In this document: piece after piece, positions 1 to 4,683 of the stretch | Position numbering within the stretch: position 1 is the stretch's first letter | Layout: each line of letters opens with the position of its first letter | Assembly: GCA_030634605.1 (NCBI GenBank) | Contig: DAOWAK010000089.1 | Location: 1-5,987, forward strand | Source of the DNA: Sedimentisphaerales bacterium | GTDB taxonomy: Bacteria; Planctomycetota; Phycisphaerae; Sedimentisphaerales; SM23-30 | Direction: 5' to 3' | DNA length: 5,987 bases | The notes under the pieces: model-generated | The model's input: the letters and a program-made list of their open reading frames with translations, nothing else | Told to the model about the DNA's origin: nothing | The model's database searches: none | Translations under genes and position numbers: made by a program

Positions 1-537
1 AAGGTCGCCGGGGTCGATGGGTTGTTCATCGTCGAAGAGGGGGTGGCCGACGTATTCGGCGTTGAGGCCTCGTTCGGTGAACCACTGCTGTTCGAAGGGC
101 AGGATGCAGGCCAGGCGAGTAGCGGAGCGTTTTAGTTTATTGATTCGCCAGGCGCCCCAGGCCCAAAGCTGGGGGGCGATATAGTAGAGAACGGGGATGT
201 TGAGCTGACGGGCGGCTTTGGCGACGTGGAAGTTCCAGGCGGGTGAGTCAACGACAATGACAAGGTCGGGTGGGTTTTCGATGAAGTGCTGTTTGACGCG
301 GCGGAGCAGGCGGAAATAAAAGCCGACCTGTTTGAAGGCGTGGGTGAGCATGGCGCTGCGGTCCACGAGGTTTTCGAGCAGTTGGCAGGAGGCGTCGGCC
401 ATGGCATGGCCGCCGAGGCCGGAGCAGCGGATCTGGGGTATCTGGCGGCGGAGTTCGTCGATTAGCCGGGCGGAATGGGCATCGGCGGAAGCTTCGGCGG
501 CACTGATGAAGATGTTAAAGTGATTTTCCTTGACCAT
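1..537 (-). CDS. lpxB: Lipid-A-disaccharide synthase LpxB, N-terminal part, cut by the window edge
   Basis: LpxB is a family GT19 glycosyltransferase that joins UDP-2,3-diacylglucosamine to lipid X, giving the disaccharide core of lipid A at the inner face of the cytoplasmic membrane. The 179 codons seen here, read from ATG at 535-537, carry family landmarks in order: AAEASADAHSA (residues 13-23, family AGEASGDxxGA), DLVIVVDSPAWNF (91-103, with the Asp matching the catalytic Asp of the VGIDAPDFN segment), YYIAPQLWAWGAWR (118-131), LPFEQQWF (146-153) and YVGHPLFD (162-169). About half of the usual ~380-residue protein is missing beyond position 1. All three glycines of the N-terminal motif are Ala, Ala and Ser here. 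No Shine-Dalgarno sequence is visible before the ATG, and the first later Met (residue 46) lies beyond the conserved motif, so this start is best. The gene follows araC by 36 bases on the same strand and may be co-transcribed with it. The family call is secure; catalytic competence is inferred. Confidence 0.93.
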   Translation of the reverse strand, partial: MVKENHFNIFISAAEASADAHSARLIDELRRQIPQIRCSGLGGHAMADASCQLLENLVDRSAMLTHAFKQVGFYFRLLRRVKQHFIENPPDLVIVVDSPAWNFHVAKAARQLNIPVLYYIAPQLWAWGAWRINKLKRSATRLACILPFEQQWFTERGLNAEYVGHPLFDDEQPIDPGDL

Positions 538-573
538 GATAAAATTCGGGATTTTTTAATATAATTAGGTATT

Positions 574-1491
574 TTACTGCTTTGGATTATGTAATTTTTC
601 ACGATAGGTCTGGGGTGAATGGCCGGTTAATTTTTTGAACTGTCGGGAGAAGTAAAAGGGATCTTTGAAGCCGATTTTCTGGGCAATTTCGGAAATACGG
701 AGGGCATCGTCGGCAAGGAGGTCTTTGGCGCGATCAATGCGGAGGCGTTGGGTGTATTGCAGGGGAGGCATGCCGATGGTTTCCTTGAATACATGGGAAA
801 GATGGTAGCGGCTGGCACAGCAGGAATGGGCCAGTTGGGAAATGGTGAAGTTGGTGTGGAGGTTTTGTTTGATGTATTCCATGGCCTGTTCGACGAGCCA
901 GTTTCGACGGCGGGAAATGTTTTCGGGATTGGGTTTGGGTAGGTTCTGATTGAGTTTCTGACGAACGAACCAGATCATCTGGAGGATAATGGTTTCGATG
1001 ATTTCATCGGAACCGGGTTTTTCCTGCCAACCGAGCTGCAGGATTCTTTCGAATAATTCCACGAGGTCCTGATCTGGATTGCGAATCATCTGGTCATTGA
1101 GCCGATCGGGATTGAGGAACCAGCAGGGTCTGGAATTTTCGTCGATGAGATCGAAACGCAGGGTGATCAATTCGAGGCTGTCGCTGAGAACGATTTCGTG
1201 GTGCCACTGGCCGGGGAGGACGAAATAGAAGTCGCCCTGATTGGCGATAAGTTCGATATCCTCGAGTTTGGTGCAAAGTTGTCCCTTTTTGACGAAGCAC
1301 CATTCGTTTTCCTGGTTGATGTGTTCGGACCAGGTCCAGTGTTTGCCGATGCGGGCGCGGTGGGCACGAAGGAGACGAGGGACCAGGCGGGTTTGGGGCT
1401 CGGCACTGAGAAATTTGGTTTTTCGGGCTTTGGCGGCGGAAGCGCGGCCAGGAGGTTTGGTTTTGCCGGTTTTTTTGGTCTTTTTTTGCAT
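574..1491 (-). CDS. AraC-family transcriptional regulator with cupin-type sensor domain
   Basis: This 305-residue protein is a likely ligand-responsive DNA-binding activator. After a very basic, Lys/Pro/Ala-rich tail (residues 1-28), residues about 45-120 fit the AraC-type cupin ligand-binding fold (ENEWCFVKKGQ at 61-71, GDFYFVLPGQWHHEI at 86-100). The C-terminus has both AraC helix-turn-helix units: FTISQLAHSCCASRYHLSHV (215-234) and ISEIAQKIGFKDPFYFSRQF (266-285), followed by TGHSPQTYR (289-297). Length and order are normal for the family, in which such cupin sensors often bind sugars; no ligand can be read from the sequence. The start at 1489-1491 has no good Shine-Dalgarno sequence, and no other Met lies before the sensor domain, so a downstream non-ATG start that omits the basic tail is possible. 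Two A7 runs occur in the first ten codons. lpxB follows 36 bases downstream. The family is certain; the regulon is unknown, and control of lpxB is only a possibility from adjacency. Confidence 0.93.
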   Translation of the reverse strand: MQKKTKKTGKTKPPGRASAAKARKTKFLSAEPQTRLVPRLLRAHRARIGKHWTWSEHINQENEWCFVKKGQLCTKLEDIELIANQGDFYFVLPGQWHHEIVLSDSLELITLRFDLIDENSRPCWFLNPDRLNDQMIRNPDQDLVELFERILQLGWQEKPGSDEIIETIILQMIWFVRQKLNQNLPKPNPENISRRRNWLVEQAMEYIKQNLHTNFTISQLAHSCCASRYHLSHVFKETIGMPPLQYTQRLRIDRAKDLLADDALRISEIAQKIGFKDPFYFSRQFKKLTGHSPQTYREKLHNPKQ

Positions 1492-1614
1492 AACTTTTTA
1501 CCGTATCAACATTTAATAATAACGATTTAGTGGGAGCCATAGAAGTACATTTTAGTTTCTGAGGAAAAATTGCTGGAAATTCCTAAACAAATAGTTTTTT
1601 CATGTAATCAGGTG

Positions 1615-1706
1615 AGGTGTTATGCGCCTAATACGAGTAAGCCCCGGCGGAGGATATGTGTCGACACCAGGGGCAAATCTGCAAGCCGGACATTCACGTA
1701 ACACCT
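1615..1706. repeat. Compact inverted-repeat element, possible structured RNA, upstream of araC
   Basis: An outer perfect 8-bp inverted repeat (AGGTGTTA at 1615-1622, TAACACCT at 1699-1706) encloses a second pair (GCCCC at 1641-1645, GGGGC at 1670-1674). Inside that pair is the 10-base palindrome GTGTCGACAC (1658-1667). CCGGC (1644-1648) is also complementary to GCCGG (1685-1689), which could form a pseudoknot or an alternative pairing. The block is GC-rich between AT-rich flanks. It lies in the araC leader if araC is transcribed from beyond it, or at the tail of the small upstream ORF. It matches no riboswitch, ribozyme or attC consensus known to me, and no target duplication flanks it. The nature of the element is unknown; the nested pairing itself is directly visible. 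Confidence 0.45.
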
Positions 1707-1720
1707 TGTTAAAACATAAC

Positions 1721-2086
1721 TTATCGCAAAAAGAATTCTCGTGGAAAACAATTTCGGGAAAATAACATTGGCGGGTCTGATATTGGGTTGTTTTTGCGGT
1801 TTTTTGGGGGCTGATCTGGTCGATCAGGCCGAACCGGAGCAGTGGCTGAATTGTTAAAATCGGCCCAGGCCGCATCCCACACAAATCTCGATACACTACC
1901 CTGATATTTCCGGACCGTAAACACCATTGACGCAATTAATCCGCCGCCGGCAAGGATAACACCACATAAAACACACAAAACCATCTCTTTCGGTGTCTCA
2001 GCCTTTTTAGTGGACCTTGGCTTTACCGGCTGAACAGCACCCTGGTCCACCAAAGCCAGACTTTCTTTTCCATTTGTGTCAGTCAT
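1721..2086 (-). CDS. Possible small single-pass membrane protein, unrecognised
   Basis: This is a 121-codon open frame with no family I recognise. Residues 1-34 are hydrophilic and end in a basic Pro/Lys/Thr-rich stretch (KPRSTKKAETPKE). They are followed by one strong hydrophobic segment at about residues 35-57 (MVLCVLCGVILAGGGLIAS and onward) and a basic RKYQG just after it, as in a small membrane-anchored protein. The middle part is Pro/Asp/Arg-rich. The last 15 or so residues, SRNCFPREFFLR at the very end, look like translated spacer, so the frame may be degraded or may run past a lost stop. No clear Shine-Dalgarno sequence precedes the ATG at 2084-2086. It is the first member of the minus-strand block, 229 bases before araC. 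An overlapping minus frame at 1600-1935 has no protein-like features. The call rests mainly on the transmembrane segment and the preserved frame, so it could be a pseudogene or a chance ORF. Confidence 0.4.
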   Translation of the reverse strand: MTDTNGKESLALVDQGAVQPVKPRSTKKAETPKEMVLCVLCGVILAGGGLIASMVFTVRKYQGSVSRFVWDAAWADFNNSATAPVRPDRPDQPPKNRKNNPISDPPMLFSRNCFPREFFLR

Positions 2087-2387
2087 TATTCAGGCTCACT
2101 TACGTAGTCATTTCGAACTCGATTAAGCCCTAAAACTCCACAGGCAACGTACTTATAATGGGCAATTCACCATTTTCAGGTTAAATTCACTGCTTAAATT
2201 GAGTTCTCGAATCCACTCTCGATCACCGCAAGATAATTTTTGGCGATTTATGTCTGATATTTACACTATTACATCTCACATTGCCTATCGACTTTCCAGG
2301 TTAGACAATTTCCCTTTGCCTCTCAAATTTTCCCACCCCCCCCCTACCGAACCGGTAATTCCTCATATTCTGACCGATATCGATCAA
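2087..2387. other. Divergent intergenic region without a supported gene
   Basis: AT-rich spacer between the minus-strand block and the plus-strand signalling operon. It holds an exact TATAAT at 2154-2159 without a convincing -35 partner, a run of nine C (2336-2344), and an imperfect palindrome GACCGATATCGATC (2372-2385, 6 of 7 pairs matched, with the perfect core CGATATCG) that could be an operator. A 66-codon plus frame (2199-2399) opens with TTG, has no ribosome binding site and resembles no protein, so it is not called. No RNA gene or terminator is evident. Confidence 0.5.
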
Positions 2388-2395
2388 TATTCAAC
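2388..2395. repeat. Left copy of 8-bp target-site duplication
   Basis: TATTCAAC directly abuts the left end of the insertion element and is repeated exactly at 2534-2541 against its right end. Eight bases is the duplication length known for IS66-family transposition. Confidence 0.9.
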
Positions 2396-2407
2396 GTAAG
2401 CGTTCAC
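2396..2407 (+). repeat. Left terminal inverted repeat of the MITE
   Basis: GTAAGCGTTCAC, a perfect 12-bp match to the reverse complement of 2522-2533. The GTAA tip is typical of IS66-family ends. Confidence 0.9.
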
Positions 2408-2521
2408 CGGGAAAAACAGCGTTTTGGGGCGATAAATGGACATTTTTCGGCACGAAAATAGGCTATTTCTTTAATCTTCTGAGGCAAAACCACATTTTTG
2501 GTGTAAAAACCGCGTTTTTGC

Positions 2522-2533
2522 GTGAACGCTTAC
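2522..2533 (-). repeat. Right terminal inverted repeat of the MITE
   Basis: GTGAACGCTTAC on the plus strand, which reads GTAAGCGTTCAC on the minus strand and is identical to the left end. Confidence 0.9.
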
Positions 2534-2541
2534 TATTCAAC
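2534..2541. repeat. Right copy of 8-bp target-site duplication
   Basis: TATTCAAC, identical to 2388-2395 and directly adjacent to the right end of the element. Confidence 0.9.
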
Positions 2542-2567
2542 TTAAGATAGCCAAATTATCTACCGAT

Positions 2568-2597
2568 TTGACTTTACGTGAGAAACATATTTAGTAT
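2568..2597 (+). promoter_or_regulatory. Putative sigma-70-type promoter of the response regulator/HD-GYP operon
   Basis: TTGACT (2568-2573) matches the -35 consensus at 5 of 6 positions. TAGTAT (2592-2597) matches the -10 consensus at 4 of 6, with an 18-base spacer. Transcription would start near 2604 and leave a very short leader before ATG 2622, with only a weak TAGGA-type ribosome site (about 2607-2611). The MITE ends 34 bases upstream. Confidence 0.4.
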
Positions 2598-2621
2598 CTG
2601 GTAATATAGGACTTTAGTTAC

Positions 2622-2996
2622 ATGAACATCCTGCTTGCCGACGGCGACTCGAAGATTCATCTGATCATCCGTATGTGGCTGCAAAACCAGGGACACGAGA
2701 TTTTTTGCACTGCCAACGGCAGGTCCGCACTGGAGCTTCTTGAGCAAAACAGCTACGATTGCCTGATAACCGATGTCAACATGCCACTGATGAACGGCAT
2801 TGAATTGATTGAAAAAGCTTTGAAATTACCCAACTCCCCAAAAACCATTGTCGTGATGACCTCACGATGTGATGCCGGACAAATCAAAAGCCAGATCGAC
2901 AATCCTAAAGTTCACGTTTTTAACAAACCCTTCAGTCCCAAGGTACTGACAGAATTAATTGGCGATATTGACCAGCAAAAGGTCCTCTCGACATGA
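2622..2996 (+). CDS. Stand-alone response-regulator receiver (REC) domain protein
   Basis: A CheY-like single-domain protein of 124 residues that receives phosphate from a histidine kinase in the cytoplasm. The fold runs beta1 NILLADGD (2-9), phosphoacceptor Asp51 in CLITDVNMP (47-55), the switch Thr80 in VVMTSR (77-82), and Lys102 in FNKPF (100-104). There is no output domain after about residue 118, so the signal must pass to a partner. The acidic pocket reads A-D7-G8-D9 where the family usually has adjacent acids (D-D or D-D-E/D), so the second acid of the pair is Gly; Asp9 may or may not substitute. The stop overlaps the next start in ATGA, which makes the HD-GYP protein the obvious partner. 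Known REC-HD-GYP proteins such as RpfG carry both domains in one chain. No kinase gene lies in the window. Receiver identity is clear; the partnership is inferred from the overlap. Confidence 0.93.
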   Translation: MNILLADGDSKIHLIIRMWLQNQGHEIFCTANGRSALELLEQNSYDCLITDVNMPLMNGIELIEKALKLPNSPKTIVVMTSRCDAGQIKSQIDNPKVHVFNKPFSPKVLTELIGDIDQQKVLST

Positions 2997-4324
2997 ACGA
3001 GACCAGCAAACAACTGATCCATAACCTGCTCGAGTTATGGCAGGAAAGTAACTGCCATACTCAACAACTGCCCGATTCTCCAACATCTCCCCCGGCAGAA
3101 TTGGTTTTCTCTCAATTACCACAAACTGCTACCGAAAAAATCTCCGCCATTATTGAACAATTCGAACAAATTGCCGCCGATAACGAAATGCTCGGCAAAG
3201 AACTGCTGGATTATTATGAACAAATCAACGCCACCTTCTCCACCATCTCAAAAGTAGCCTGCTGCAAAACCATCACCGAGGCCATGACCGTCCTTACCAA
3301 TGCCATTAGCGACATCATCGACAGCAGCTTCACCTATTACGAGGGCTTGATCACCCAACACTTTTCTTCCGCCGGCAATAACAGAATATCTGACAACGTG
3401 CTCTTCGGCCTGTACAAAAATGAAAACCATATCCAGGCACAAAATTTCTTTGATGAACATCAAAGTGATCTGCTGGAAATGTTTTCGAGCGGTGAACATT
3501 CACAGGTCGATATGATTGGCTACAACGGCTCCTATAATCACGACCACAACGGCCGCGGAAACGTCCTCGCTGTCGCCCTGACCGCTAATGATCCCGAAAT
3601 CGAATCTCTCGGAACCATCATTTTCGCCCGCGACAACACCAAAGAACCCTTCACCGCCCTGGAAATGAACCTGGCCGCTTCTTTGTCCGACACCGGTTCC
3701 GCTGTGCTGGGCAACCTGCTCTACGCCGAAAAACTGCAAAAATCTTTCATACAGAACATCATCTCACTTGTCAGAGCAATGGAAGCCAAAGACTCATATA
3801 CCAGCGGTCATTCCACTCGCGTCGCTGACCTGGCTTGCCAGCTCGGCCGCCATATCGGACTCGACGAAAAACAGGTTGAGCATCTTCACTGGGCCGGATT
3901 GCTTCACGACATCGGTAAAATCGGCATCAGTGATAAAGTGCTCACCAAACCGGGACGGCTCACCGACGAAGAATTTGAACACATTAAAACTCACCCCGTA
4001 AAAAGCTTCAACGTCCTCGAACCGATCACCGCTCTTGACCCCATCCTGAGAACCGTCAAACACCACCATGAACATTACAACGGCTCCGGATACCCCGACG
4101 GCCTCAGCGGCGACGAAATTCCTTTCCACGCCCGAATCCTACAAATCGCTGACGTCTGGGACGCCCTGACTTCCACCCGATCTTACCGAAAAGCCATGCC
4201 CACCGAAAAAGCAATCGCCATCATGCGCAACGAAACCGGTATCACTATGGATCCCGATCTAACCAATAGCTTCACCGAAATGATCCTACAGCAACAAAAC
4301 CAAACACCCGCCCTCACAACCTGA
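2993..4324 (+). CDS. GAF-like/HD-GYP cyclic-di-GMP phosphodiesterase
   Basis: This cytoplasmic 443-residue protein has a C-terminal HD-GYP domain, a family that hydrolyses cyclic di-GMP (to pGpG or GMP). An N-terminal part with a likely helical or coiled segment (about 45-80) leads into a GAF-like sensor region (about 80-245, ending LGTIIFARDNTKEPFTALEM). A linker helix then leads to HD-GYP at about 250-430. Metal and catalytic residues are all visible: Glu264 (EAKD), His273, His305-Asp306 with Lys309 (HDIGK), His334 (THP), His358-His359, GYP at 366-368 and Asp387 (IADVWDALTS). The signature reads HHEHYNGSGYP, with Asn363 where Asp is usual. Glu264 corresponds to the extra ligand seen in the trinuclear-metal enzyme PmGH. 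Its ATG overlaps the receiver gene's TGA by 4 bases, with AAAAGG (2977-2982) as a weak ribosome site, so translational coupling is likely. Active phosphodiesterase is inferred from the intact motifs; the GAF ligand is unknown. Confidence 0.94.
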   Translation: MNETSKQLIHNLLELWQESNCHTQQLPDSPTSPPAELVFSQLPQTATEKISAIIEQFEQIAADNEMLGKELLDYYEQINATFSTISKVACCKTITEAMTVLTNAISDIIDSSFTYYEGLITQHFSSAGNNRISDNVLFGLYKNENHIQAQNFFDEHQSDLLEMFSSGEHSQVDMIGYNGSYNHDHNGRGNVLAVALTANDPEIESLGTIIFARDNTKEPFTALEMNLAASLSDTGSAVLGNLLYAEKLQKSFIQNIISLVRAMEAKDSYTSGHSTRVADLACQLGRHIGLDEKQVEHLHWAGLLHDIGKIGISDKVLTKPGRLTDEEFEHIKTHPVKSFNVLEPITALDPILRTVKHHHEHYNGSGYPDGLSGDEIPFHARILQIADVWDALTSTRSYRKAMPTEKAIAIMRNETGITMDPDLTNSFTEMILQQQNQTPALTT

Positions 4325-4358
4325 CCACCTCGCAAACAGCATTCGTTCCCAAAATACT

Positions 4359-4371
4359 CTTGCTCCGCAAG
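4359..4371 (-). terminator. Weak hairpin, possible terminator of the tRNA transcript
   Basis: Read on the minus strand, CTTGC-GGA-GCAAG forms a 5-bp stem and is followed by AGTATTTTGGG, a poor U-tract. It lies about 100 bases beyond the tRNA 3' end. No hairpin with a U-run follows the HD-GYP gene on the plus strand in 4325-4468, and nothing else is seen in that spacer. Confidence 0.2.
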
Positions 4372-4468
4372 CAATCCGCTTATCGACAAAACCACCGCCT
4401 CCCGGCCAAGCTCTCTACCCCTCCAATAACCTGATCACTCCACTGTTGAAACCGACACAACTCCACAA

Positions 4469-4543
4469 TACGCCTGGCAGGACTCGAACCTGCGGCCTAC
4501 GGTTTAGGAAACCGTCGCTCTATCCTGACTGAGCTACAGGCGC
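4469..4543 (-). tRNA. tRNA-Arg, anticodon CCT
   Basis: A 75-nt cloverleaf on the minus strand decodes AGG. The acceptor stem GCGCCTG pairs with CAGGCGT (first pair G-U) and is followed by discriminator A. The D arm is GCTC/GAGC with a 10-base loop. The anticodon stem ACGGT/ACCGT encloses the loop TTCCTAA (anticodon CCT, positions 4506-4508). The variable loop is AGGCC, and the T arm GCAGG/CCTGC has the loop TTCGAGT. The 3' CCA is not encoded. All stems are complete, so the gene looks functional. No integrase gene or repeated 3' end is seen beside it, so it is not evidently used as an attachment site in this window. Confidence 0.95.
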
Positions 4544-4553
4544 CTCAGCACCC

Positions 4554-4559
4554 ATTCTA
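4554..4559 (-). promoter_or_regulatory. Putative -10 box of the tRNA-Arg promoter
   Basis: On the minus strand TAGAAT (5 of 6 matches to TATAAT) ends 10 bases before the tRNA 5' end, the right distance for initiation just upstream of the mature end. The -35 region about 17 bases further upstream is T-rich (TGTTTT at 4577-4582) and only weakly like the consensus. Confidence 0.4.
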
Positions 4560-4607
4560 GCAGGATTCCACCTGAAAAAACAGATTTTTCGCTAAATCTC
4601 CAGATGG

Positions 4608-4636
4608 TTGCGGTCAAGACCGAACCAAGGTAGAAT
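4608..4636 (+). promoter_or_regulatory. Putative sigma-70-type promoter of the OPT transporter gene
   Basis: TTGCGG (4608-4613) and TAGAAT (4631-4636) are separated by 17 bases, with 3 of 6 and 5 of 6 consensus matches. Initiation near 4643 would give a leader of about 40 bases that contains the strong ribosome site. It is divergent from the tRNA promoter, and both have the same -10 hexamer. Confidence 0.5.
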
Positions 4637-4670
4637 AACCGGCAACTTATTCATAAAATTCCTTGAGATC

Positions 4671-4677
4671 AGGAGGT
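4671..4677 (+). promoter_or_regulatory. Strong Shine-Dalgarno site of the OPT transporter gene
   Basis: AGGAGGT lies 6 bases before ATG 4684-4686. It fixes that start and rules out the overlapping plus frame that begins at 4608. It is the best ribosome site in the window; the other genes have weak ones or none. Confidence 0.9.
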
Positions 4678-4683
4678 TTCACA

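Larger units (their letters stand above)
2396..2533. mobile_element. 138-bp non-autonomous insertion element (MITE), IS66-type ends
   Basis: The element begins GTAAGCGTTCAC (2396-2407) and ends with the exact reverse complement GTGAACGCTTAC (2522-2533). The inverted similarity continues imperfectly to about 30 bases through A5-C-rich blocks, with AAAAACAGCGTTTT at 2412-2425 opposite AAAAACCGCGTTTTT at 2505-2519. It is flanked by identical 8-bp copies of TATTCAAC. IS66-family elements are known for ends starting GTAAGCG and for 8-bp duplications, so the family assignment follows from both features. There is no ORF inside, so movement would need a transposase from a full-length relative elsewhere in the genome. 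A small internal hairpin (AAATA-GGC-TATTT, 2456-2468) lies near the centre. The element stands 34 bases upstream of the putative -35 box of the response-regulator operon. An intact duplication implies a fairly recent insertion. The transposition product is near certain; the exact parent element is not known. Confidence 0.9.

Noticed and set aside
1094..1540. 148-codon minus-strand frame overlapping the araC start
   Set aside because: Composition is that of an out-of-frame reading of araC (Pro/Arg/Ser-rich), with no ribosome site. It is mentioned only as the frame reached by slippage.
1615..1706. Integron attC-like site suggested by GTTATGC and TAACACC
   Set aside because: attC needs an AAC-containing box first and a GTT-containing box last. 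Here the order is GTT then AAC on either strand, and no cassette or integrase is present.
1600..1935. 111-codon minus-strand frame overlapping the small membrane ORF
   Set aside because: It runs through the inverted-repeat element, has no domain or membrane segment, and overlaps a better candidate frame.
2199..2399. 66-codon plus-strand frame before the MITE
   Set aside because: TTG start, no ribosome site, no protein-like features. Its stop falls at the element junction, but the uninterrupted site would also give a stop there (ACT TAA), so it is not a gene broken by the insertion.
2000..2700. Switch from G-rich to C-rich plus strand, resembling a replication origin or terminus skew
   Set aside because: The change follows gene direction: coding strands are C-rich on both sides. 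No DnaA-box cluster or dif-like site was seen.
4469..4543. tRNA gene as an integration site for an island
   Set aside because: No integrase, no repeat of the tRNA 3' end and no compositional break beside it within the window.
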